Assembly (NCBI GenBank): GCA_017515355.1
Contig: JAFWGD010000004.1
Location: 1-6,993, forward strand
Source of the DNA: Coriobacteriales bacterium
GTDB taxonomy: Bacteria > Actinomycetota > Coriobacteriia > Coriobacteriales > CADBOM01
Direction of reading: 5' to 3'
DNA: 6,993 nucleotides
This document shows, in pieces, positions 1-5,712 of this stretch; position 1 is the stretch's first letter, and each line of letters opens with the position of its first letter. Position numbers and translations under genes: made by a program. Below the pieces are notes generated by a model. That model was not told the origin of the DNA and did not search any database. It worked only from the letters and a program-made list of their open reading frames with translations.

Positions 1-133
1 CACCGAGGCCTACGAGGCCTTCGAGAAAGCCTTCCCGAAGTGCTATAGGATCGGCGATTGCTCTGGCAAGGGACGCGGCGGAAACCTGGGAAACGCGGTG
101 AAGACGGCCTTCGAAAAGGCAATGCAGGTGTAG
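1..133 (+). CDS. C-terminal end of an FAD/NAD(P)-dependent oxidoreductase (partial)
   Basis: Only the last 43 codons lie in the window. The reading frame starts at base 2 and ends at TAG 131-133. The tail carries an IGDC motif (residues 17-20 of the visible part) followed by GNLGNAVKTAFEKAMQV. That pattern is the end of the dinucleotide-binding domain in FAD-dependent oxidoreductases, including the C-terminal part of old-yellow-enzyme/dienoyl-CoA-reductase-like proteins. In that family the GD(C/A) segment binds the flavin ribityl/pyrophosphate and the following helix closes the domain. Coriobacteriia carry many paralogues of such flavoproteins, so substrate and exact subfamily cannot be assigned from this piece. 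No clear intrinsic terminator follows: there is a T6 run at 163-168, but the hairpin before it (TTCC/GGAA, about 141-153) is only 4 bp. The family call rests on one motif and its spacing. Confidence 0.6.
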   Translation, partial: TEAYEAFEKAFPKCYRIGDCSGKGRGGNLGNAVKTAFEKAMQV

Positions 134-372
134 AGAATCATTCCGAAGGGAAATCGATATGGTTTTTTCACCGACAAAGTCGCTTTTGCGTATGATCGGT
201 TTCCGTTAATACTTTATTAAATTGTTTAGTGCGCGCGAGATACGATGCATATATCCGAGCAGAAATGCAAGATTGTTTATTACAATGCTAACAAGTTCTG
301 CTTCTGCAGGGATTATGCATCTACCGCAAAGCCAGCAAGCAGATTGCACAGTCAAGTGAAGAGAGGTTGACG
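134..372 (+). promoter_or_regulatory. AT-richer leader upstream of the AGCS transporter gene
   Basis: This 239-bp gap is clearly richer in A and T than the flanking genes, especially 206-230, so it probably holds the promoter of the transporter gene. The best single -10 match is TACAAT at 281-286, but no good -35 stands 16-18 bp upstream, so no promoter can be fixed. Two nested inverted repeats lie here: GCAGAA 259-264 with TTCTGC 296-301, and inside it ATTGT 272-276 with ACAAT 282-286 around a 5-base centre. A second TTCTGC follows directly at 302-307. ATGCAT occurs at 245-250 and 315-320. A 16-codon frame with a fair ribosome site sits at 159-209. I do not see the conserved elements of a glycine riboswitch, which sometimes precedes AGCS genes. 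Confidence 0.4.
361..366 (+). promoter_or_regulatory. Ribosome binding site that fixes the AGCS start
   Basis: GAGAGG at 361-366 stands 6 nt before ATG 373. The in-frame TTG at 367 would directly abut this site with no spacer, so ATG 373 is the better start. Confidence 0.7.
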
Positions 373-1824
373 ATGGAAGGATTCATTGCAGGTCTCGGCA
401 GTGCTATCGGAACCATTGATGGAATCGTGTGGGGATTCCCACTCATCATCATTCTGGTAGGCACACACATCTACATGACCATCCGCACCCGCGGAATCCA
501 ACGCAAGATCGGCTTGGGAATCAAGCTGAGCTTCGCTAAGGACATGGACGGCGAGGGAAACATCAGCCAGTTCGGCGCACTGACAACCGCGCTCTCGGCT
601 ACGATCGGCACCGGTAACATCGTCGGTGTCGCCACCGCAATCGTCAGCGGCGGACCTGGCGCGGTCTTCTGGATGTGGATCATCGGCGTCTTCGGAATCG
701 CTACCAAGTACGCGGAGAGCTTCATCTCCCTGCGCTTCAGGGTCAAGGACCACGCAGGCGACATGCTCGGCGGAGCGATGTACGCTCTCGAGAACGGCTT
801 CCCCAAGAAGAAGTGGGCCAAGGTCGTCGCGATCCTGTTCGCGCTCTTCGCCGCTCTTGCATCGTTTGGAATCGGCGGCGCGGTCCAGTCGAACTCCGTG
901 TGCGGAATCATCACCGAGTACGCCAACGTCCCGATCTGGGCGATCGGCCTGATCATGGCGGTCCTCGTCGGAATCGTCGTCCTAGGCGGCATCCGCTCCA
1001 TCTCCAAGGTATGCGAGAAGCTCGTCCCCTTCATGGCGATCTTCTACGTTCTCTGCTGCCTCGCCATCATCTGCATGAACTACGCCTACATCGGCCCCGC
1101 CATCAAGTACATCGTCGTCTGCGCATTCACCCCGACGGCGCTCTTCGGAGGCGGAGCTGGATTCGCGGTCATGCAGGCAATGCGCTACGGCGCGGCCCGC
1201 GGTCTCTTCTCGAATGAATCCGGAATGGGTTCCGCACCGCTGGCTTCCGCCAACGCAGTTACCCGCAACCCTGCACGTCAGGCTCTCGTTTCGATGACCG
1301 GCACCTTCTGGGACACCGTCATCGTCTGCGCGATCACCGGAATCACCCTGATCTCCTCGATGCTCGCAACCGACCCCGGAACCGCTGGCTCGATCGCCGC
1401 CACCTACACTGCTGGTGGATTCGCCAAGGGCCTCCAGCTCACGGTCGCCTGTTTCGGCCAGGTTCCTCTGTTCGGTCCGGCCGTCCTCATCGTCGGCATG
1501 GTTCTCTTCTCCTACACGACGATGCTCGGCTGGAGCTGGTACGGCAACCGCGTCGTTGCCTATCTCTTCGGCAAGAAGGCCATCAAGCCCTACCAGGTCC
1601 TCTTCATCATCTTCATCATCCTCGGCGCCATCGGCGGCGATGCGGCGATCGCAAGCCTTGCCTGGGACTTCGCGGATGTCATGAACGGATTGATGGTCGT
1701 CCCCAACGTCATCGCGGTCTGGGCGCTCGCCGGTCTGATCTCCCGCGAGACGAAGCATTACGTCTACGACAAGAACCTCGACGAGAAGGAGGACAGGGAT
1801 ATTCCGACCATCGATTCGAAGTAG
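373..1824 (+). CDS. Sodium:alanine/glycine symporter, AGCS family
   Basis: The protein has 483 aa, normal for the family (about 440-540). It is a multi-pass inner-membrane carrier with a LeuT-type fold that imports alanine or glycine (D- or L-alanine in some members) together with Na+. Family hallmarks are visible in order. An N-terminal membrane helix covers about 17-36, followed by the basic loop TIRTRGIQRK. The conserved block ALSATIGTGNIVGVATAI lies at 73-90, next to SGGPGAVFWMW at 92-102. The AGCS signature GAARGLFSNESGMGSAP is at 273-289. The helix with FGPAVLIVGMVLFSYTTMLGW (367-387) and a helix near 406-422 close the core. The cytoplasmic tail after about 458 is short and highly charged. 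ATG 373 is chosen over the in-frame TTG at 367 because GAGAGG sits 6 nt upstream of the ATG. The gene stands alone: the flavoprotein before it is 239 bp away and the next gene converges on it. It should end at the hairpin 1849-1881. The family is certain; the preferred amino acid cannot be read from sequence. Confidence 0.95.
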   Translation: MEGFIAGLGSAIGTIDGIVWGFPLIIILVGTHIYMTIRTRGIQRKIGLGIKLSFAKDMDGEGNISQFGALTTALSATIGTGNIVGVATAIVSGGPGAVFWMWIIGVFGIATKYAESFISLRFRVKDHAGDMLGGAMYALENGFPKKKWAKVVAILFALFAALASFGIGGAVQSNSVCGIITEYANVPIWAIGLIMAVLVGIVVLGGIRSISKVCEKLVPFMAIFYVLCCLAIICMNYAYIGPAIKYIVVCAFTPTALFGGGAGFAVMQAMRYGAARGLFSNESGMGSAPLASANAVTRNPARQALVSMTGTFWDTVIVCAITGITLISSMLATDPGTAGSIAATYTAGGFAKGLQLTVACFGQVPLFGPAVLIVGMVLFSYTTMLGWSWYGNRVVAYLFGKKAIKPYQVLFIIFIILGAIGGDAAIASLAWDFADVMNGLMVVPNVIAVWALAGLISRETKHYVYDKNLDEKEDRDIPTIDSK

Positions 1825-1848
1825 CCCCCTCCTCCGATAAGCAAAGCG

Positions 1849-1881
1849 ATGCGGCTGGGTTCGTTGCGAATCCAGCCGCAT
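1849..1881. terminator. Strong hairpin, probable bidirectional terminator
   Basis: Two 15-nt arms (1849-1863 and 1867-1881) pair around a 3-nt loop TTG. The + strand RNA has one G-U wobble and no true mismatch (on the opposite strand the same position is a C-A mismatch). The + side is followed by the T-rich TTTCATTTCATC (1881-1892). The - side runs into CGCTTTGCTTATC, a weaker T-rich tail. It lies 24 nt after the AGCS stop and 25 nt after the stop of the converging dUTPase gene, so it is placed to end both transcripts. The efficiency in the minus direction is the less certain part. Confidence 0.85.
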
Positions 1882-1906
1882 TTCATTTCATCATCGCAGT
1901 TTCAGG

Positions 1907-2770
1907 CTATTTGCCGCTAGAGCCGAAGCCCATCGAGCTGCGCGAGGTATCGTCGAGCGCGTCGACAATCTCTACCTCGAGGTCTGGAACGCTCGAGATG
2001 ACGAGCTGCGCGATGCGCTCCCCTCTCCCTATCGAGATCGCACGCTTCGGATCTAGGTTGATGAAGATCGCCGAGAGCTCCTCGTCGATGGATGCGGTCG
2101 AGACCACCGAAGGGCTGTCGACGATCGAGAGCCCCTCGCGCAGGGAAAGGCCGCTTCTCGGCTGGATGAATCCGATGCAACCCTGCGGAATGCGAACTCC
2201 GATGCCGAATGGGATCTCAACGCGCTCCAGGGGCGCTATCTCCACATCGAGCGCAGAGCGCAGGTCGAGGCCGTTGTCTCTCTCATGGGCGTACATCACC
2301 GTCTCGAGACCCTCGCATAGCGGCTTGATCGCAAGCTTTCCATCCATCTGAACCACGCCCCCACCTTCAACCTGGACGACATCGCAATGCAGCGCATCGC
2401 GAACGATTATCCAGCCGATCGTCTGGCCCTCCTCTATGCATAGGGACGATTCGGCATCCATGTTCGTGCATACGAATGCGACATCGCCTCTATATCCGTT
2501 GTCTATGAGCCCTGGCGAATTCGCGAATCTAAGCCCTTGCGAGGCCATCTCGCGCATCGGGATCGCGAAGCCCGCGTAGTCGCCTGGCAACGCGATCGAG
2601 GTGCCGGTCGAGATGAGGCGGCGCTCCAGCGGACCGAGCGTCGCAGACTCGCTTGCCCGAAAAGCCACCGCAGCCGATGGAACTCCAGGCTCGGGCGGCT
2701 GCGCGCCATCCGAAACCAGAGCCACCTTGAGCTTCAGCGTATCCTTGCCCGAAACGTCATCTCTGCCCAT
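1907..2770 (-). CDS. Tandem two-domain dUTPase (dUTP diphosphatase family), herpesvirus-like motif layout
   Basis: The protein has 287 aa from ATG 2770, about twice the usual 145-155 aa of a bacterial trimeric dUTPase. Such enzymes hydrolyse dUTP to dUMP and PPi, keeping uracil out of DNA and supplying dTMP synthesis. Domain 1 (about 10-125) has degraded motifs 1 (AAVAFRAS, 33-40), 2 (71-82) and 4 (EEGQTIGWIIV, 113-123), no motif 5, and a very good motif 3, NSPGLIDNGYRGD at 84-96. There D90 is the expected catalytic base and Y93 the sugar-discriminating residue. After a linker (124-146), domain 2 has intact motif 1 (GLDLRSA, 167-173), motif 2 (PRSGL, 204-208), motif 4 (GERIAQLVI, 250-258) and motif 5 (SRSSMGFGSSG, 276-286, with the uracil-stacking F282). 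Its motif 3 is broken (SPSVVSTASIDEEL, 219-232). One complete set of five motifs thus exists per chain, and I infer a single active site in a pseudo-trimeric monomer. The start is uncertain: an in-frame TTG lies at 2776, but only ATG 2770 has any spacing from a weak GCGAG. Family sure; activity inferred. Confidence 0.88.
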   Translation of the reverse strand: MGRDDVSGKDTLKLKVALVSDGAQPPEPGVPSAAVAFRASESATLGPLERRLISTGTSIALPGDYAGFAIPMREMASQGLRFANSPGLIDNGYRGDVAFVCTNMDAESSLCIEEGQTIGWIIVRDALHCDVVQVEGGGVVQMDGKLAIKPLCEGLETVMYAHERDNGLDLRSALDVEIAPLERVEIPFGIGVRIPQGCIGFIQPRSGLSLREGLSIVDSPSVVSTASIDEELSAIFINLDPKRAISIGRGERIAQLVISSVPDLEVEIVDALDDTSRSSMGFGSSGK

Positions 2771-2784
2771 ATCCAACTCGCTAA

Positions 2785-2793
2785 TGCTAGAAT
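2785..2793 (+). promoter_or_regulatory. Candidate extended -10 promoter for the HdeD-like gene
   Basis: TGCTAGAAT at 2785-2793 combines a TGn extension with TAGAAT, 5 of 6 to the -10 consensus. Transcription would begin near 2800, giving a leader of about 70 nt. No good -35 is seen, which is tolerable for an extended -10. On the other strand TTGTCT (2810-2805) and TAGCAT (2789-2784), 15 bp apart, form a weaker candidate for the dUTPase gene. It would give a leader of only a few nucleotides, so that one is doubtful. Confidence 0.4.
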
Positions 2794-2815
2794 CGAGATT
2801 GCATAGACAATTCTA
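2788..2815. repeat. Inverted repeat in the divergent promoter region
   Basis: TAGAAT 2788-2793 is mirrored by ATTCTA 2810-2815, arms of 6 bp with a 16-bp spacer. Inside lies a second small palindrome, AATC-GA-GATT at 2791-2800. The repeat covers the candidate -10 and start point of the rightward gene, where an operator could lie. The arms are short and AT-rich, so chance is a real alternative. Confidence 0.3.
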
Positions 2816-2856
2816 CAGCCTCGGTGCCGATCGAGCGCCGGCAAGGCCCATGAAAC

Positions 2857-2860
2857 GGAG
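2857..2860 (+). promoter_or_regulatory. Ribosome binding site favouring the ATG at 2868
   Basis: GGAG at 2857-2860 stands 7 nt before ATG 2868. The in-frame ATG at 2850 has only AAGG at 3 nt spacing, which is too close, so the later start is preferred. Confidence 0.5.
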
Positions 2861-2867
2861 CGAGAAG

Positions 2868-3446
2868 ATGAAGGAAGCCTTGAGAAACGGCCTGGCGCTT
2901 GGAATCGCCATGATAATCCTTGGCATCGTGGTGATGGTATGGCCTGGCGCCGTGATGAGCATGGTCTGCACGATACTGGGAATCGGCCTGCTCGCAGTGG
3001 GGATAGTCGGCATCGTCAAGCTGTTCTACAAGAAGAGGAGCGGAGAGATCGTCGAGATCGACATCACCTCGATCTTCAAGAACGTCGTCGCCATCGTCCT
3101 CGGAATCGCCTTCATCGTGAAGATGGAGACCTTCGTCTCGATCATGCCGTTTCTCACAGGGGTTCTCGTCACCGTAGACGGCGTGATAGTCATCATCATG
3201 TCGCTCGTCTACAGGAGCATCAACAGGAACTGGTATCTCGCGCTGATCGGCGGTGCCATTGCCGCGATCCTCGGAATCATCATGATCGCCTTCCCGTACG
3301 AGGTTGCGCTCTCCGAGGTCTTCGTCGTGGGTTTCGCAATCGCCATCGGAGGCTTGGCGAACATCATCTACGCATGCACGGTGAAGACCGTCATCGTAGA
3401 GCCCACCGAAGACGAGCAGCCAGTCGAAGTCGAGATCGAGGAATAG
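2868..3446 (+). CDS. HdeD/DUF308-family small membrane protein
   Basis: The protein has 192 aa from ATG 2868, or 198 aa if ATG 2850 is used; the later start has the better ribosome site. It is nearly all membrane: helices at about 7-26, 30-52, 69-87, 91-115, 122-142 and 147-171. They come as three repeats of a two-helix unit. Each unit opens with a G-I-rich stretch, with LGIAMIILGIVVMVWPG (11-27), VAIVLGIAFIVKM (74-86) and IAAILGIIMIAFPYE (131-145) as the matching segments. This repeat with a Pro/Met turn is typical of the DUF308/HdeD family. E. coli HdeD is an inner-membrane protein linked to acid resistance; for most other members no biochemical role is known, and none is assigned here. The helices are joined by basic loops (KLFYKKR at 51-57, YRSINRN at 115-121). 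The protein ends in an acidic tail (about 178-192, rich in E) likely in the cytoplasm. It is divergent from the dUTPase gene and ends 5 bp from the hflX stop. Confidence 0.85.
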   Translation: MKEALRNGLALGIAMIILGIVVMVWPGAVMSMVCTILGIGLLAVGIVGIVKLFYKKRSGEIVEIDITSIFKNVVAIVLGIAFIVKMETFVSIMPFLTGVLVTVDGVIVIIMSLVYRSINRNWYLALIGGAIAAILGIIMIAFPYEVALSEVFVVGFAIAIGGLANIIYACTVKTVIVEPTEDEQPVEVEIEE

Positions 3447-3451
3447 CAGCC

Positions 3452-4759
3452 CTAGCCCAGCTCCGCGAAGTCCGCGAAGCTGGCCTGCAGGTGCTTTGGG
3501 CACTTCAGGCTCAAGTGCAGCCCATCTTCCTCGTAGCGCTGAGCCACTATCGTGCACTTGCTGTGCGCAAGGCTGATGAGATCTCCCCGCTCGAAGGGAA
3601 TCACGAGGTTGAGCGTAGCGTCGGAATCGCTGCAAACCTGGGAGATCCTTTCGACCAGCTCGTCTATCCCCTGCCCCAACTCCGCGCTTATCGCACACGC
3701 CATCGGATACCTGGCCGTCATGACCTCGCGCTCGTCTGAATCGAGCAGATCCATCTTGTTGAGCACGGTGATCGACGGGATGCTTTGCGCGCCGATCTGC
3801 TCGAGGATGTCGAGGACCGCCTGGTACTGCGACTCCATCTTCGTCGATGAGGCATCGAGGACGATGAGCATGAGGTCGGAGTCGGAGATCTCGTCGAGGG
3901 TGGACTTGAACGCCTCGACCAGCGTCGTCGGAAGCTTCTGGATGAACCCGACGGTGTCGGTGATCGTGACGGTGCGGCCCTCTGGCAAAACGAGCTTGCG
4001 CGTCGTCGAATCGAGCGTGGCGAAGAGCCTGTCTGTGGCGAGCACGTCGGCGCCCGTGAGGCGGTTGATCAGAGTCGACTTGCCTGCGTTGGTGTAGCCG
4101 ACGAGGCTGACCCGGCTCATCCCCTGGCGAAGCCTCGCCTTGCGTTGGTTGTCCCTGTCCGACTCGAGCTTGGCGAGCTCCTTCTTGATTCGGTCTATGC
4201 GCTTGCGCACCATTCGCCTGTCGACCTCGAGCTGGCTCTCGCCCTCACCGAAGCGCGAGCCCACGCCTCCGCCCATCCTGTTGGATGCGAGATGCGCCCA
4301 CATGCCGCGCAGCCTTGGATACAGGTATTGGTTCTTAGCGAGGCGAACCTGCAGGCGACCTTCGCGAGTCACTGCATGCAGGGAGAAGATGTCGAGGACG
4401 AGCGCGGTTCGATCGATGATCTTCGCGCCTGGGATCGCGCGCTCGAGGTTGGCCTGCTGGGATGGGGAGAGCTCGTCGTCGAAGATGACGACCTGCGCAT
4501 CGTTGGCCTTGACCAGCTGCGCCACCTCCTCTGCCTTTCCCGAGCCGATGAACGTCTTGGGATTGGGCGAGGCGAGCCTCTGGTAGGTTGTGGCCACCGT
4601 CTCTGCGCCAGCGGTATCTGCGAGCCTCTCGAGTTCGGCCAGCGACTCCTCGACGGGCCACTCGGGATTGCCCCGATCGATTCCGACGAGAACCGCACGC
4701 TCGCGTTCGGCCTCGAACGCGGAACCCGCCTCGAAGGTCGTTGTGCGTCCCTGCGTCAT
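3452..4759 (-). CDS. hflX: Ribosome-associated GTPase HflX
   Basis: The protein has 435 aa, within the usual 360-450 of HflX. This GTPase binds the 50S subunit and, in studied bacteria, splits stalled or heat-damaged 70S ribosomes. The N-terminal HflX domain covers about 22-120 and has the family-typical segments NPKTFIGSGKAEE (66-78) and FDDELSPSQQANLE (93-106). A linker follows with the glycine-rich NRMGGGVGSRFGEGE (160-174) and a basic helical hairpin (about 178-212). The G domain has G1 GYTNAGKS (221-228), a switch I Thr near 248-253 (ATLDSTTRK), G3 DTVGFI (268-273, the HflX form of DxxG), G4 NKMD (334-337) and G5 SAE (358-360). The rest (about 384-435) is a small C-terminal domain. The start is well supported: AGGGGAG (4771-4765) is 5 nt before ATG 4759. 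That ATG overlaps the miaA stop as ATGA, so the two are probably translationally coupled. The frame stays open upstream to 5074, but that part is a shadow of miaA. Confidence 0.97.
   Translation of the reverse strand: MTQGRTTTFEAGSAFEAERERAVLVGIDRGNPEWPVEESLAELERLADTAGAETVATTYQRLASPNPKTFIGSGKAEEVAQLVKANDAQVVIFDDELSPSQQANLERAIPGAKIIDRTALVLDIFSLHAVTREGRLQVRLAKNQYLYPRLRGMWAHLASNRMGGGVGSRFGEGESQLEVDRRMVRKRIDRIKKELAKLESDRDNQRKARLRQGMSRVSLVGYTNAGKSTLINRLTGADVLATDRLFATLDSTTRKLVLPEGRTVTITDTVGFIQKLPTTLVEAFKSTLDEISDSDLMLIVLDASSTKMESQYQAVLDILEQIGAQSIPSITVLNKMDLLDSDEREVMTARYPMACAISAELGQGIDELVERISQVCSDSDATLNLVIPFERGDLISLAHSKCTIVAQRYEEDGLHLSLKCPKHLQASFADFAELG
3457..3483 (-). terminator. Hairpin at the end of hflX, possible weak terminator
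   Basis: Two 11-nt arms (3473-3483 and 3457-3467) flank a 5-nt loop. In the hflX transcript they pair fully with one U-G wobble; in the opposite transcript that position is a mismatch. The hairpin covers the last hflX codons and ends 3 nt before the stop codon. No U-run follows, so it does not look like a standard intrinsic terminator. It may instead be a 3'-end stabilising structure, a Rho-type end, or chance in GC-rich coding DNA. Confidence 0.3.
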
Positions 4760-5712
4760 ACGAACTCCCCTGTGAGCACATCGATCCACCTGATCCTGGG
4801 ATCTCGCCTGAACCAAGTGCCCTGGCGCTTGCTGTAGCGCCGCGTGGAGCGCTTGATGAGTTCCACCGCCTCGTCCACCGTGCACCTGCCGCGCAGCGCA
4901 TCGATGAGCTCCTTGTTGCCTATCGCCTGCCTGGAAGTGAGCGCATCGGCGAATCCGCTCTCGACGAGCGCCCTGCACTCGTCCATCAAACCCGATTCCA
5001 TCATCTCGTCGACGCGAGCGTCGATTCGCTCGTAGAGCAGTTCGCGGTTCATGGCGAGACCGAAGTAATCGCAAGCGTAGAAGGGTGTGAACACCCTCAT
5101 TCCCTCGTTCTGCTTCGCGTAGGAGATGCCCTCGTCGAGCATCTCGAAGGCGCGGATGGTCCTGCGCACGTTGTTGGGATGGATGAGCGCAGCGCTCTCG
5201 GGGTCGATCTCGGCTAGCATGTCGTGAAGGTATTGCGCGCCGTGCTCCTCGTAGATTGCGGTGTACCTGCTTCTAACCGGGTTGTCCTCCTGTTCCCCCG
5301 CTGGGAAGTTCATCACGTCGAGCGCTGCCCGCACGTACAAGCCGGTACCACCGCATACTATCGGCTTTCTGCCGCGCGCCAGGATCGAATCGATTGCCTC
5401 GCGTGCCACATGCTGGAAGTTCGCGGCAGAGAAGGTCTCGTCGGGATCGACTATGTCGATGCAGTGGTATGGGACGGGTCGGCTGTCCTCGGGAACCTTG
5501 GCCGTTCCGATATCCATCCCGCGGTAGATCTGCATGGAGTCAGCCGAGACTATCTCGCCATCGATCATGAGCGCTAGCGCGTCGGCAACTGCGGACTTCC
5601 CCACTCCAGTGGATCCGACTATCGCCACTACAGGCGCGCCGCTCTCGGAAATCGATTCGGCTATGAGGGCTGCAAGGCCTTGAGCGTTCGGCCTTGGAAA
5701 ATCGGCTACCAT
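4756..5712 (-). CDS. miaA: tRNA dimethylallyltransferase MiaA
   Basis: The protein has 318 aa, normal for MiaA. It transfers a dimethylallyl group from DMAPP to N6 of A37 in tRNAs that read codons beginning with U, giving i6A37. Visible motifs: the P-loop GSTGVGKS (33-40), SADSMQIYRGMDIGTAKV (56-73) containing the catalytic Asp D58, GGTGLYVRA (121-129), the tRNA-contact segment HPNNVRRTIRAFE (178-190), and the C-terminal TRRYSKRQGTWFRR (290-303). One small deviation is AIGNKEL at 263-269, where the family usually has a Tyr after AIG. The ATG at 5712 sits in the last codons of miaB (overlap 7 nt, CCATGGTAG), with no strong ribosome site before it, so reinitiation after miaB is likely. The stop TGA 4758-4756 overlaps the hflX ATG. 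Its product is the substrate of MiaB, encoded just upstream, so the two genes form consecutive steps of one pathway. Confidence 0.97.
   Translation of the reverse strand: MVADFPRPNAQGLAALIAESISESGAPVVAIVGSTGVGKSAVADALALMIDGEIVSADSMQIYRGMDIGTAKVPEDSRPVPYHCIDIVDPDETFSAANFQHVAREAIDSILARGRKPIVCGGTGLYVRAALDVMNFPAGEQEDNPVRSRYTAIYEEHGAQYLHDMLAEIDPESAALIHPNNVRRTIRAFEMLDEGISYAKQNEGMRVFTPFYACDYFGLAMNRELLYERIDARVDEMMESGLMDECRALVESGFADALTSRQAIGNKELIDALRGRCTVDEAVELIKRSTRRYSKRQGTWFRRDPRIRWIDVLTGEFV
4765..4771 (-). promoter_or_regulatory. Ribosome binding site of hflX
   Basis: Read on the minus strand this is AGGGGAG, 5 nt before ATG 4759. It lies inside the last codons of miaA and decides the hflX start against longer in-frame alternatives. 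Confidence 0.75.

Noticed and set aside
171..190. Intrinsic terminator after the flavoprotein (CGAC-AAA-GTCG then CTTTTG)
   Set aside because: The stem is only 4 bp and the T-run is short; too weak to call.
134..372. Glycine riboswitch upstream of the AGCS transporter
   Set aside because: The conserved glycine aptamer cores are not recognisable in this AT-rich leader, and no tandem aptamer shape is seen.
367..372. TTG at 367 as the start of the transporter
   Set aside because: It directly abuts the GAGAGG ribosome site; ATG 373 has proper 6-nt spacing.
982..1881. Long minus-strand open frame of about 300 codons opposite the transporter
   Set aside because: Its product is rich in D, E, R and G with no domain, as expected for the antisense of a GC-rich membrane-protein gene; the + frame is a clear AGCS protein.
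1907..2770. Two separate genes or a frameshifted pair of dUTPases
   Set aside because: One uninterrupted frame joins both domains through a linker (about 124-146), with no internal stop, and the motif loss is complementary rather than random.
2601..2867. N-terminal extension of the HdeD-like protein
   Set aside because: It overlaps the divergent dUTPase gene in antisense and precedes the first membrane helix with no family match.
2787..3698. Long minus-strand frame of about 300 codons opposite the HdeD-like gene
   Set aside because: It is a highly charged, low-complexity translation that runs across two real genes; the opposing frames are recognisable families.
4760..5074. N-terminal extension of HflX by 105 codons
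   Set aside because: It lies inside miaA, is R/A-rich without family similarity, and ATG 4759 has a strong ribosome site and the ATGA junction.
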